Below, piece by piece: positions 9,601 to 18,926 of a stretch of 49,070 nt of DNA. The translations under genes were made by a program, and so were the position numbers. The notes beneath the pieces were generated by a model, which did no database searches, was not told where the DNA came from, and saw only the letters and a program-made list of their open reading frames with translations. Source of the stretch: Candidatus Uhrbacteria bacterium RIFCSPHIGHO2_01_FULL_63_20. Its GTDB lineage: Bacteria > Patescibacteriota > Patescibacteriia > UBA9934 > GWF2-40-263. The DNA lies in the NCBI GenBank assembly GCA_001791045.1, contig MGDT01000004.1, positions 34,622 through 83,691 of the forward strand, in the 5' to 3' direction. Position 1 is the first letter of the stretch; the number at the start of each line of letters is the position of its first letter.

Positions 9601-12600
9601 GTCGGTCTTGCGGTACGGATGGCAGGAGGCGTCCACGAACACCACCTTTGAGATGTCGCGGTAATGGATCACGCCGTTGCCGTCGTAGTACTCGCCGCAG
9701 TAGAGGTTCGTGATGGTGTCGTCGTGCAGGTCGCAGTCGTCCGGTTCGACGAAATCCGCCGCGTCCGCGCAGGCGAGCGTGGTCGCCGACCCCATGCTCG
9801 GGGTGGTGCACGGCGCGTCGCCGTCCGCGCCCGAGGCGTTCGATTCAAGCAGCTGCCAGGTCTTCAACTGGAAGCCCGAGGATTCGGTCCCGACCCAGGT
9901 GAAGAAGGTGGCGCTGTCCGCTCCGGCCATGGTGGGGGTCACGCACGCGCGCAGGTTCACGTAATGCTCCACCCCTTCCCCGCCCGCGGCCACCGTGTCG
10001 AGGTTCGTGAACGCGTCGCAGCCCACGTCGGCGGCCGAGCAGGAGTCGGCGGTCGTCGGGATGAAATTGACCGGGAATCGCGTCGCCTCGTAGCGGGTCG
10101 GCTCCTGCTTGAACGCGGCGTACCCAACGCACTCGGCCGGACAGCGGTCTATGTCCGAGGCGACCGCCGGGATATTCGGGTCGCCGTCCTGCGGCGTATA
10201 CAATTCGCAGCCCACGTCGACAGCCGAACACACGGCCGCGTACCGCTTGCATTCGGTCGGATCGGTGGCAAGCCCGCGGCAGCCGAGATAGCTCGGCGGG
10301 ACCTTGAGGTTCGCGGCGAAGGCGGCGGTGTTGCTCGAATAGACTTCCACGAAATCGGTCGCGTTCTCGCCGCGCTCGATCTGCACCGCGTCGACCGTGA
10401 CGTCGTCTGAGCCGGCAAGGTCGAGCCGTACGAGCGCGTTGCCCGGCACCGAGAAGGTGCAGCCGAACCGCGCGAAGTCGGTCCCGAGCGTGCCGCTCGT
10501 GGCCTTCACGACGTTGGAGGCGTCCAGCGCGCAGGTGTCGCCGAAGGCGCGCGTCGCGGTGCCACCCAGGTCCAGGGGCGTGCCGGTCGCGGCGTCCATG
10601 AACACGAGCGTGGCCGAAGCGGTGCGTCCTGCCGCGGCGGACTTCGCTTGCGCGGACAGGGTGTAGAACGAGTCCTTGGTGAGATAGATCCCTTCCTGAC
10701 GGGCCCGTGCCGAGGAGCCTGTCCCCACCCTCACCGAATCGCTGCCGCTGAACGCGTCGCCCGAGGTCGCGTACCGCGACGCGTCGAGGTTCGTCCATCC
10801 GTCGGGCAGCCCGTCGGGCGTGTTGCCCGTGCCGGGCACGCCGTCCGTCTCGAAGCTGCCGTTCCTCACCATGTTGAGCGTGAGACCCTCGGCGCGGAAC
10901 AGCGCCGAGCAGCCGGCGTCCGTGGGCGAACACTGCTTCACGTCGTTGGTGAAATACACCCGGTTCTTGTACTCGTCGGCGGCCGCGTCGTGCGCCGCGA
11001 CGTCATAGGCCGTTCCCGCTGGCAGGAACGCGAAAGCGCCGGTCGTGGCGTCCCGCGCCTTCACCGTCTGATACCACGTGCACCCGGCGTTCCCCGCATT
11101 GCAGCCATCGAAGTCCACGGTATTGAGCAGGAACCCGCCCTTGACCCCGGTCTGCCGGTTCGTGAACGCGAGGCAGCTCGCGAACTCGGCGGGACAGGCG
11201 TCCCCCTTGAACTTCCAGGTGTTCTTTTCGCGCACGCAATACCCGAACCCTCCCTTGCAGTTGCCATTGGCATCCTCGGCGATGCAGCTGGGGGCGTCGG
11301 CGCAATAGCCGGCGCGCGCGCTGGAGGCGCTGGTGGCCAGGATCTCGCCGTTCGCGAACGCCTTGCACTGCGTCTCGGGATACTTGAGCACCCAGTTCGG
11401 ATCGATGAGGTGGCACCACTTGCCGCCCGTGTCGCAATCGTCGAACCCGTAAATCACGTCCTGGAGCGTGGCCGGCGACGACGACGTGTTGAGCTTGGCC
11501 GCGATCTCCCACCCGATCGGCAGGATGCGCGCCTTGCGGAGCTTCACCAGGTTGCCGTAGCAGTAGCCGTAGGAATAGCAGAACGGATCCTGGTTCTTGG
11601 CCTCGTCGGTGGGCGGGATGAGCGGCTTGGCCGGATCAAGAAGCCCGTCATCGATCGCCTGCTGCACCGTGAGCGGCATGTCGCCCGAGGCGCGGGTGAC
11701 GGCCTGCGCGAAGTTCTGGTCCATCACGCAGTTGTTGATGTTGCGCACGGCCGAGCCGCCCGAGGGGCAGGTCACGAACTCGGCAAGCGCGTTGTAGTTG
11801 GACACCTGCGTAGGTTGCGCCGTGATGATGCCGGCGAACCGCGCGATCGCCTGCTCTCGCGCGTCCTGCGGGGTCGCGAGCGCGTTGAACGGGTCCGACG
11901 CCGGGGCAGCGGGCGAAAAGAACCCCTCGTAGACCTTCTTGAGGAGCTCGGAGGAGAGGGTATTCGTGAACACGCTCAAGGAGTGGCCGAGGAACGCCAA
12001 GCCGAACTCCGGGTTGTTCGCGATCACGTCGAACATCCGCTCTTTCTTCTTCGCCGGATCCTCGATCGTGTCCTGGTTGTACTGTTCTCGCAGCACCGAG
12101 GCCGGGGTCTTGATCTGGCCCGTGACCATGTCGGTGAGCGGCTTGAACCCGCCCTCGGCGAGCATCTGCTGGAGGTCCCAGTTGCGACGGAAGTTGTATT
12201 CCTCCCGCGTCGAGAACGCGATCGCCATCGACGCGTCCAGCTCATTTTGGCCAGGTCGCAAGGACTTGGCGAACTCCTGTAACACGGCCTCCGTCGCGCG
12301 ATCGGGAGAGGCGGCAAACCGCTCGTTGACCGCCGCGACGAACGACTGCCAGTTCCTTCCGACCTCCATGAAATCGCACCGCGGCGGCACGGGCTGGTAC
12401 GCCTGCTTGATGCCCAGCTGCAGGTTCAGCAACAGCTCGGGAAACGCGGGTTTGCACACGTTGAAATTGATGCTGAAGGTCTGTTGCGTGACGTCGCCCA
12501 GGGCCGCGAGCCCTTCGCCCACGATGTCGAGGCCGATCGGATTGTTGCCGGAATCCAGCGGATCGAACAGGTGCACGAGCGGCTGCTGCCCCTTTCCGCC

Positions 12601-12960
12601 CGAAGAAAGCGCGATCGCGGCCTCGTAGGCCAGCCGGTCGGTGACGTAGGTGAGGTAGTCGAGCATGATGAACATGAGCCCGCCTTCCACGAGCGGCTTC
12701 AGGATGAGCTGGTCCGTGGTCTTGAGCGACTTGGCCGCGCCTTCGGGCGGGCACGGGATCGGCACCGGGCCGCCGGAAGGACAGGCGCCCGTGGACGCTT
12801 CCAGTCCGGATATCGTGGCGGCCGTCGCCGGATTGGACGACCCCGAGGAGTCGGCGAGCGCGCGCGGGGCAACAGCGGCCGCGAGCGAAACGGAAAGCGC
12901 GGCGCCCAGCAGGATCGCGGCGGCACGAGGTTTCATCCGGTTTCCCCCGTTCTCACGCAT
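3652..12960 (-). CDS. Giant (3102 aa) secreted cysteine-rich protein with carbohydrate-binding-like modules
   Basis: Signal peptide MKPRAAAILLGAALSVSLAAAVAPRALA (start may be 12936). About 136 Cys by hand count. CenC/CBM4-9-like segments beginning NGSFETDG and ETFEDSAVG. Recurring C-x(n)-C-x2-[FY] motifs. Confidence 0.85.
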   Translation of the reverse strand: MRENGGNRMKPRAAAILLGAALSVSLAAAVAPRALADSSGSSNPATAATISGLEASTGACPSGGPVPIPCPPEGAAKSLKTTDQLILKPLVEGGLMFIMLDYLTYVTDRLAYEAAIALSSGGKGQQPLVHLFDPLDSGNNPIGLDIVGEGLAALGDVTQQTFSINFNVCKPAFPELLLNLQLGIKQAYQPVPPRCDFMEVGRNWQSFVAAVNERFAASPDRATEAVLQEFAKSLRPGQNELDASMAIAFSTREEYNFRRNWDLQQMLAEGGFKPLTDMVTGQIKTPASVLREQYNQDTIEDPAKKKERMFDVIANNPEFGLAFLGHSLSVFTNTLSSELLKKVYEGFFSPAAPASDPFNALATPQDAREQAIARFAGIITAQPTQVSNYNALAEFVTCPSGGSAVRNINNCVMDQNFAQAVTRASGDMPLTVQQAIDDGLLDPAKPLIPPTDEAKNQDPFCYSYGYCYGNLVKLRKARILPIGWEIAAKLNTSSSPATLQDVIYGFDDCDTGGKWCHLIDPNWVLKYPETQCKAFANGEILATSASSARAGYCADAPSCIAEDANGNCKGGFGYCVREKNTWKFKGDACPAEFASCLAFTNRQTGVKGGFLLNTVDFDGCNAGNAGCTWYQTVKARDATTGAFAFLPAGTAYDVAAHDAAADEYKNRVYFTNDVKQCSPTDAGCSALFRAEGLTLNMVRNGSFETDGVPGTGNTPDGLPDGWTNLDASRYATSGDAFSGSDSVRVGTGSSARARQEGIYLTKDSFYTLSAQAKSAAAGRTASATLVFMDAATGTPLDLGGTATRAFGDTCALDASNVVKATSGTLGTDFARFGCTFSVPGNALVRLDLAGSDDVTVDAVQIERGENATDFVEVYSSNTAAFAANLKVPPSYLGCRGLATDPTECKRYAAVCSAVDVGCELYTPQDGDPNIPAVASDIDRCPAECVGYAAFKQEPTRYEATRFPVNFIPTTADSCSAADVGCDAFTNLDTVAAGGEGVEHYVNLRACVTPTMAGADSATFFTWVGTESSGFQLKTWQLLESNASGADGDAPCTTPSMGSATTLACADAADFVEPDDCDLHDDTITNLYCGEYYDGNGVIHYRDISKVVFVDASCHPYRKTDGAPDTLSARTDDCVAGGFLEPNGSCRYFGLPDESQACPASAAGCRAYTGGAGNNLATILDETFEDSAVGTTRWSAVASTIAISSDAVSAGGHSLRVTDASAGEGVATVGDASSPLKGKIVSGRTFMIEFFARGSADIAVSLRTAAGAAVPVTPIPVDLTTGWVPYSVGPIDTASVSGFDDNATLQFLVSGGGSEFFLDNVRVKMADDTLALVKDSWATPSTCDTAPNGASAPQFYLGCEAYKDRKGATQEFYRFGRLCSEQVVGCQAFYDTRGSESSYGQTFNATCENTALPNTLRACVVGGKTVCQVPPGQTTCLFTFDGTLPTPLPSNVELGPSARIIFNDAPVYLVETPGASCSAAAVGCTEVGLPKFNQTKTAVDSFSSLFLVDDPDSYNLTLCGHEALFCQEFASTKDGTFYFKDPLDQTCEFKDEVEINGEKFSGWFRKGTKDPCEPTLIEGGEEFLLPLNGDPAYDGWYGSCETRYDLCTEFRDPSDTQNGRVPQGASYFFLNNNALATRAAGIESCDGRVSQKQGCALFFNSSLTNVTSSSAPTYTASNHADQLFGETQFALVDPINCNIQGGGVIDPPGAAPSVNLCASRCEYAVGSENLTVGNSTRDDAAGLEYFGSCLVDDDCPDLVATDDQLYEGTCVDLTARPTTLWNRNDTNTVLQVGNDRQCSEWLACSSSQVSWDPNAGRWREICDQVSLCTAFDATADESFCASFDSSEPIKLTAGVYQSRDVTWSGREYSGYAIPDALPVDLYDQVNIRPDRWCVDDGVVVGLGATQDGDNPDAISPPPDSHGFGLRCSTTADCSEGSCQDATPEVRLAFVAGTCDEDDTGFGGDCRVGYCRETGTACSLDSECEGGTGDDCVFGFCQATSGTAFCDSREDADRDGFDDDCEGNGAFRYCDTSQGRCVTMLEDELDTATFTDCSTSCSGAAVCVQPTRVRDGSCLNDQCVTNFQGAPLEVPEDSEPLSCRGYPEPDSPFKPSVIPLYTPNFETTNPYDMPRPANASPAFQQAHTCAPVYIDGKWVETEECLCSYDKIVYGENVVTAYTEIGTFSDRTFRARSECDGGPQDGKACVNDNDCPDTPGENDADCDANSAGSQALNTGVPKMVCSTGTRAGEPCQVDFDCGASAQCIEVRSRNTVYGYEGYCLEDDTSIQLFNDPSVESRACLTWFPVEQLSGSTNLFAKFATAGFSEDAYYCADTEVYYNLKTSKIGGLGTMACAEKTEGGNSDQLTASNSCFKTVYCPKEYFAVMAPMGVSDADGGADADVGHFYCDEFELASDGDDCPYFCVPKDSRKADVSCDVPNVANQVFKHVTEDGGGDNINSVLDSRGVVWENAHILEIDFDAYLVPRVKFQEFVNNATYNDCVAKGFTHEQLGEERLLQGDWIDDGISEEFVTTVYPGRRADSDFYGNLFITAEPYIGCERIAQVSQANLPPEDEAVLSPSNLNFAWSDRTWVEKEPPAYTVKPFDNGLVVFDDPDIQPNTITEIQPFGQALEPLEFVDDGGSNPYPEFIAQCVHEDTVLVQDFGVQGFNIPTWTIRVMPWDAEECPTDYERSAGADAGLDSRAFNRSAYAGRGTLFHPTQGPGIAFDCTSDEALNVGDVDKCHAQVSCSGGTCINGPLAGESCSSSAQCRAALDCVSSGDLGDADSGLASGSDFVCITTAERFYGGQGIVESVTRLQQFFARTLGLFTWSPDSDPRDATYDGPSNTLPSGVIWDTTATGDKGVAGPEDPTPPIVRAVGDCVGTLCEEGDEDAFSVNGLSGGVVSGSERKHVTASFYMYADEDQLPIRTAVVDWGASRDYSGQEWDTGTQSGSQTNNNFYKNHRGLKPNGSGPICSDTADDAEHRGLFGEACESSYVTFTHDYICSQPFVTQLEEDGRSCDVEGGALQNSPCTGGEVPDAIGKCVFQPRVFVKDNWGWCTGVCTGNDFGDGASNSSCFQGECDTRFPDANFGPDNDPWVYFNGFVVVEP

Positions 12961-12961
12961 A

Positions 12962-13591
12962 TCATTCCGTCGTCGGCTCGACGAGCCCGGAGAGTTCTCC
13001 CTTCGCGAGCGATTCCTTCACGGTCTTCACGAACAGGGCGCGCACGTCCTCGTCGGAAAGCCCCGTGAGCGTCTCCTCGGGCACGCCGGCCTGGATGAGC
13101 GCCGCACGGATCTCTAACGCCGGCAACCCTTCGAGATACGCCAACAGATCGGCGTCGGAGCGGAATGAAGAGGTCGAGGGGGTTGAGGCGGGAGAAGGGG
13201 TCGAGGAAGTGGAAGAGGCGACGCACTGCTTCCCCGTGGGACAGTTCGGATCGTTGCCGGCCATCACCTCGGTCCTGTCGTCGGTCCCGTCGGAATCGGA
13301 ATCCTTGAGGTACGCGCTCGTGCGGTACACCTTCGACTCGTCGTAGTCGGTGAGCCCGTCGAGGTCGGTGTCGCGTGTCTTGAGCGCGGCCTCCTCGGCG
13401 AGGTCGCGCTGGCTTGGCGTGAGGTAGCCCACGGCCGCGCGAGCGATCTGCTCGTCGATGGGACGGCGCACGCTCGCGGAGAGCGACAGGAACCCCAGGA
13501 TCACCCCCGAGGCGCCCAAAACGAGAACGAGAACAAAAGCCGCCTTTTGTTCCTTGGTGAGTTCGCGAAATTGGCGAGAGGCTTCTCCCAC
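12962..13591 (-). CDS. Membrane-anchored protein with thrombospondin type 3/calcium-binding-like repeats
   Basis: One N-terminal TM helix; DTDLDGLTDYDE and DSDSDGTDDRTE repeats. GTG start; ends just before the giant gene. Confidence 0.7.
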   Translation of the reverse strand: MGEASRQFRELTKEQKAAFVLVLVLGASGVILGFLSLSASVRRPIDEQIARAAVGYLTPSQRDLAEEAALKTRDTDLDGLTDYDESKVYRTSAYLKDSDSDGTDDRTEVMAGNDPNCPTGKQCVASSTSSTPSPASTPSTSSFRSDADLLAYLEGLPALEIRAALIQAGVPEETLTGLSDEDVRALFVKTVKESLAKGELSGLVEPTTE

Positions 13592-13625
13592 GGGACGTGC
13601 GTTCCGGAGTCAATTCCCGCCCAGG

Positions 13626-13634
13626 ATTATAGCA
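13626..13634 (-). promoter_or_regulatory. Extended -10 promoter TGCTATAAT
   Basis: Minus strand GTGCTATAATCC, 35 nt upstream of the 13591 start; overlaps the rsmA stop codon. Confidence 0.45.
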
Positions 13635-14475
13635 CGGAAAGCGCCTGCGCGAGCGCCATCCAGTCATCCACACGCAGGTTCTCGGCGCGCGCCTTCGGGT
13701 CAAGCCCGAGAGAAGACAGTTTTTGCTTGATTTCCTCGGAGTTTCCGTAACCGGCAGCGACCAGATTCCCGTGCAGCTGCTTGCGTGGGCGCGAGAAACC
13801 GGCCTTGGCGAGGGCGATGACCTCCTCGGGATGCACGGTCGGGTCCTGCCCGGCTCCTCCCCCGCCCTGCGTGTCCTCGCTTCGCTCCGGGCCTCGGTCG
13901 GGGGTCCCCCTCCGCCGGTCACCCGACCGCACATCCAATCGGACGACGGCTGAATCCACCTTCGGACTCGGCCGGAACGCGCCGCGCGGGACGTTCGCGA
14001 CTTTGCGGACGTCGGCATACATCTGACAGACCACGGAGAGCAACCCCATGTCAGGAGGAGCGGCCGTGATGCGGTCCGCCACCTCACGCTGCACCATGAG
14101 CACCATGTGGATGGGACGCGGTTCGGCTGTCAGGAACCGATGCAGAACGTCGGAGGTGATGTTGTACGGGATGTTCGCGACAAGCTTGTAGGGGGTAGGG
14201 GGTAGGGGGTAGGGGGTAGTGAGGACGTCGCCATCGATGAGCGTGATGCGGTCGCCGAACGTCTCTCGCAACGCCGGAATCAGATCATGGTCCGCTTCGA
14301 CCGCGACGACCTTCGCGCCGGTGTCGAGGAGCGCCTGCGTGAGCACGCCGGTGCCCGGACCGATCTCAAGCACCGTCTCGCCGGGCTGGATCTCGGCGGC
14401 CGCGACGATCTTGGCAAGCACGGTCGGGTCCGCGAGGAAATTCTGTCCGAACGATTTTTTCGCGCGCGGGAACAT
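13627..14475 (-). CDS. rsmA: 16S rRNA (adenine1518-N6/adenine1519-N6)-dimethyltransferase
   Basis: KKSFGQNFLADPTVLAKIV, VLEIGPGTGVLT, LVANIPYNITS, FRPSPKVDSAVVRL. Contains an extra insert RSGDRRRGTPDRGPERSEDTQGGGGAGQD. Confidence 0.95.
   Translation of the reverse strand: MFPRAKKSFGQNFLADPTVLAKIVAAAEIQPGETVLEIGPGTGVLTQALLDTGAKVVAVEADHDLIPALRETFGDRITLIDGDVLTTPYPLPPTPYKLVANIPYNITSDVLHRFLTAEPRPIHMVLMVQREVADRITAAPPDMGLLSVVCQMYADVRKVANVPRGAFRPSPKVDSAVVRLDVRSGDRRRGTPDRGPERSEDTQGGGGAGQDPTVHPEEVIALAKAGFSRPRKQLHGNLVAAGYGNSEEIKQKLSSLGLDPKARAENLRVDDWMALAQALSVL
14191..14216 (+). repeat. (GGGGGTA)n tract, G-quadruplex-like, inside rsmA
   Basis: GGGGGTAGGGGGTAGGGGGTAGGGGG; four G5 runs separated by TA. 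Confidence 0.9.
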
Positions 14476-14476
14476 G

Positions 14477-15403
14477 TTACTTCTTCGCCATCCACTTCAC
14501 CGTCTTCTCGATCCCTTCCTCCAACGAGACGGTCGGTTCCCATCCGAACGTCTTCTTGGCCAGGGTGGCGTCAAGACAGCTGCGTCGCTCTTCTCCCACG
14601 ACGCCCTTGCCGTGTCCGACATCCCCTCGATATCCGGTCGAACGGGCGATGAGCGCGACCAGGCGGTTCACGCTGGTTTCTTTCCCCGTGCCGACGTTGA
14701 ACACCCCGCGTACCGACGGCCTCATCGCCAGGATGTTCGCGCGGACCACGTCATCGACACATACGAAATCCCTCGTCTGTTTCCCGTCACCGAAAATGAC
14801 CGGCGCCTCGCCCGCGAGCATCTTCCGCGCGAACACGCTGATCACCCCCGCCTCGCCACGGGCGCCTTGCCGCGGCCCGTACACGTTCGCGTAGCGAAGG
14901 GCGACGTAGGACATGCCGGAGGCCTGGCAGATGCTGTGCAGGTACAGCTCGAACGCGAGTTTCGAAACGCCGTACGGGGACAGCGGGCGCACGGCGAGCC
15001 GTTCGTGGGACGGTCGGACCGGCTGCCCATGGTAAATCGCCCCGCCGGAGGAAGAAAAGACGAGTTTCTTCGTGCCGGCCTTCACGCATCCCTCAAGCAC
15101 CCGCAACCCTCCCAAAACGTTCACGCGGGCATCCTTCACCGGATCCTTCACAGAGACGCGCACGTCAATCTGTGCCGCGCAGTGGAACACGATGTCCGGT
15201 TTCAGCTTCTCGATGAGCGCCGGAACCTTCGGGCTCTCGACCGACATCCGATAAAAGGTCGCGTTCGGGTTGAGATTCTCCCGACGGCCGCCGGAAAGGT
15301 CATCAATGACGTAGGTCTTGATCCGACGACGGATAAGCTGGTCCGCGATGTGCGAACCGATGCATCCCGCTCCTCCGGTCACGAGCGCGCGTTCGTGCGC
15401 CAT
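14477..15403 (-). CDS. NAD-dependent epimerase/dehydratase (UDP-glucose 4-epimerase-like)
   Basis: ALVTGGAGCIGSHIADQL, SSGGAIYH, SPYGVSKLAFE, RYANVYGPRQ. Confidence 0.9.
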   Translation of the reverse strand: MAHERALVTGGAGCIGSHIADQLIRRRIKTYVIDDLSGGRRENLNPNATFYRMSVESPKVPALIEKLKPDIVFHCAAQIDVRVSVKDPVKDARVNVLGGLRVLEGCVKAGTKKLVFSSSGGAIYHGQPVRPSHERLAVRPLSPYGVSKLAFELYLHSICQASGMSYVALRYANVYGPRQGARGEAGVISVFARKMLAGEAPVIFGDGKQTRDFVCVDDVVRANILAMRPSVRGVFNVGTGKETSVNRLVALIARSTGYRGDVGHGKGVVGEERRSCLDATLAKKTFGWEPTVSLEEGIEKTVKWMAKK

Positions 15404-15404
15404 A

Positions 15405-16545
15405 TTATTCCTTGTTCGCTTGAGCCAACCGGTCGCTGTGCGAAAGTTCCATGCGCAGGTACGCCTCCATGAAGGGTTCCAGCGCCCCGTCGAGCACCCC
15501 TTCGGCGTCGCTCGTCTCGTATTCGGTGCGGTGGTCCTTCACGAGCTTGTAGGGATGGAGCACGTAGGAACGGATCTGGTTCCCCCATTCGGCGCTTTGG
15601 TAGTCGCCGCGCAGCGAGGACTCCTGCGCGCGCCGCGCCTCCTCCTGCTTGCGCACCAGTTTCGCCATCAGGATCTTCATGGCCGTCTCGCGGTTCTGCT
15701 TCTGGCTGCGTTCGTTCTGCACGGACACCGTGATGTTGGTGGGGATGTGCACGATGCGCACCGCGGAGTACGTGGTGTTCACGCTCTGCCCGCCCTTCCC
15801 GCCGCTCATGAACGTGTCGATGCGCAGGTCCTTGTCGTCGATCTTGATATCCGGCAGTTCTTCCAGTTCCGGCACGACCTCGACCAGCGCGAAGGTGGTG
15901 TGGCGCATCTTTTCGGCGTCGAACGGCGAGATCCGCACGAGGCGGTGCACGCCGTGCTCGGATTTGAGATACCCGTACGCATGCCGGCCGCTCACGCGGA
16001 AGGTGATGCTCTTGAGCCCCACGTCCGCGCGGCTCTCGTCGAGCGCCTCGAGCTCGAATTCCTTGGCCGCGGCGAATTTCATGTACATACGGAACAGCAT
16101 CTCGGTCCAATCCTGCGCCTCGGTCCCGCCCGAACCCGCGTGGATGGACATGATGGCGTTGCTCGCGTCGTACGGAGACGAAAAAAGCACGGCGAATTCC
16201 ATCTTCGCGAACCGTTCCTCCATCTTCTTGAGCGAGGCGTCGATCTCGTCGCGCAAGTCCCCCTGCCCTGAGCTTGTCGAAGGGTCCGAATCAGCCAGCG
16301 TCGCCACGTCCTTCAGGTCCGAGATTTCCTTCAGGAACCCCTCCCACCGTCCCACTTCGCTCCGCAAATCCGCGGCGCGCTTGCTCACCTTCTTCGCTGT
16401 CTCCTGATCGGACCAAAAATCGCTCGAGCCCATCTCCCCTTCGAGCGCCTTCACTTCGGTCCGTACCGAATCCAGGTCAAAGCAACCCCCACGTGCGCGA
16501 CACGCGGCCGTGGAGGTCTTCGATTCGGGCGATTAAATCCTTCAT
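15405..16545 (-). CDS. prfB: Peptide chain release factor 2, expressed via +1 programmed frameshift
   Basis: SGG and GGQSVNTTYSAVRI motifs. Upstream 22-codon ORF1 MKDLIARIEDLHGRVSRTWGLL ends in CTT-TGA-C; shifting +1 continues DLDSVRTEVKALEGEMG into the listed ORF. Confidence 0.93.
16266..16284 (-). repeat. CCCTGAGCTTGTCGAAGGG element inserted in frame in prfB
   Basis: Encodes the PSTSSGQG insert in ADSDPSTSSGQGDLRDE. Confidence 0.75.
16476..16482 (-). promoter_or_regulatory. prfB +1 frameshift site CTTTGAC
   Basis: Minus strand GTGGGGGTTGCTTTGAC: G-rich SD-like stretch, then CTT TGA C. Confidence 0.92.
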
Positions 16546-16549
16546 ACCC

Positions 16550-16882
16550 TTACAACTTTATATTCTTCGCGAACTGGCCGAGCACCGGCATCTCCCACGT
16601 CTTGCCGTTGAGCGCGTTCACGATCCCCATGATCGCGAGGATGATGACCACGACCGATCCGAGCATCCACACGATCTGGCCCAGGATCGGCACGATGTTG
16701 CCGGCCCACAGCACGAGCCAGGCGATGAGCAGCACGAGCCCCTGCTTGCCGTGGTGCTGGGCGAACGCGCTTTCCTTCTTGAGGAGCAGCGGGACAAGGC
16801 ACAGGATGCCCAGATACCCCACGGCCGCGATGAGGCGGTTCTCTTGCTCGTCGGTCATCGGTTTCTTCACGTCTTCCGTCAT
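16550..16882 (-). CDS. Small membrane protein, DUF4870/Tic20-like
   Basis: MTDEQENRLIAAVGYLGILCLVPLL, AQHHGKQGLVLL; three or more TM helices. Confidence 0.65.
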   Translation of the reverse strand: MTEDVKKPMTDEQENRLIAAVGYLGILCLVPLLLKKESAFAQHHGKQGLVLLIAWLVLWAGNIVPILGQIVWMLGSVVVIILAIMGIVNALNGKTWEMPVLGQFAKNIKL

Positions 16883-16904
16883 AGTGAGCGTATGCTAGCG
16901 GAAA

Positions 16905-16931
16905 TCAAAAGGACGGCCAAGAGCCGTCCTT
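16905..16931 (-). terminator. Intrinsic terminator after groEL
   Basis: Minus strand AAGGACGGC-TCTTG-GCCGTCCTTTTGATTT. Confidence 0.75.
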
Positions 16932-16938
16932 CGGTTCA

Positions 16939-18859
<1,921 letters not shown>

Positions 18860-18861
18860 AG

Positions 18862-18888
18862 CTGGCAGTCAAACATTACGAGTGCTAA
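18862..18888 (-). promoter_or_regulatory. CIRCE-like operator (HrcA site)
   Basis: Minus strand TTAGCACTC-N9-GACTGCCAG: left half 9/9, right half 6/9, spacer exactly 9, directly upstream of groS. Confidence 0.75.
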
Positions 18889-18898
18889 CGATGGGCGC

Positions 18899-18926
18899 AT
18901 TTTACTCACAAAACCCAAGGTGTCAA
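18899..18926 (-). promoter_or_regulatory. Sigma70-like promoter of groESL
   Basis: Minus strand TTGACA-N16-TAAAAT upstream of the CIRCE-like element. Confidence 0.7.
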
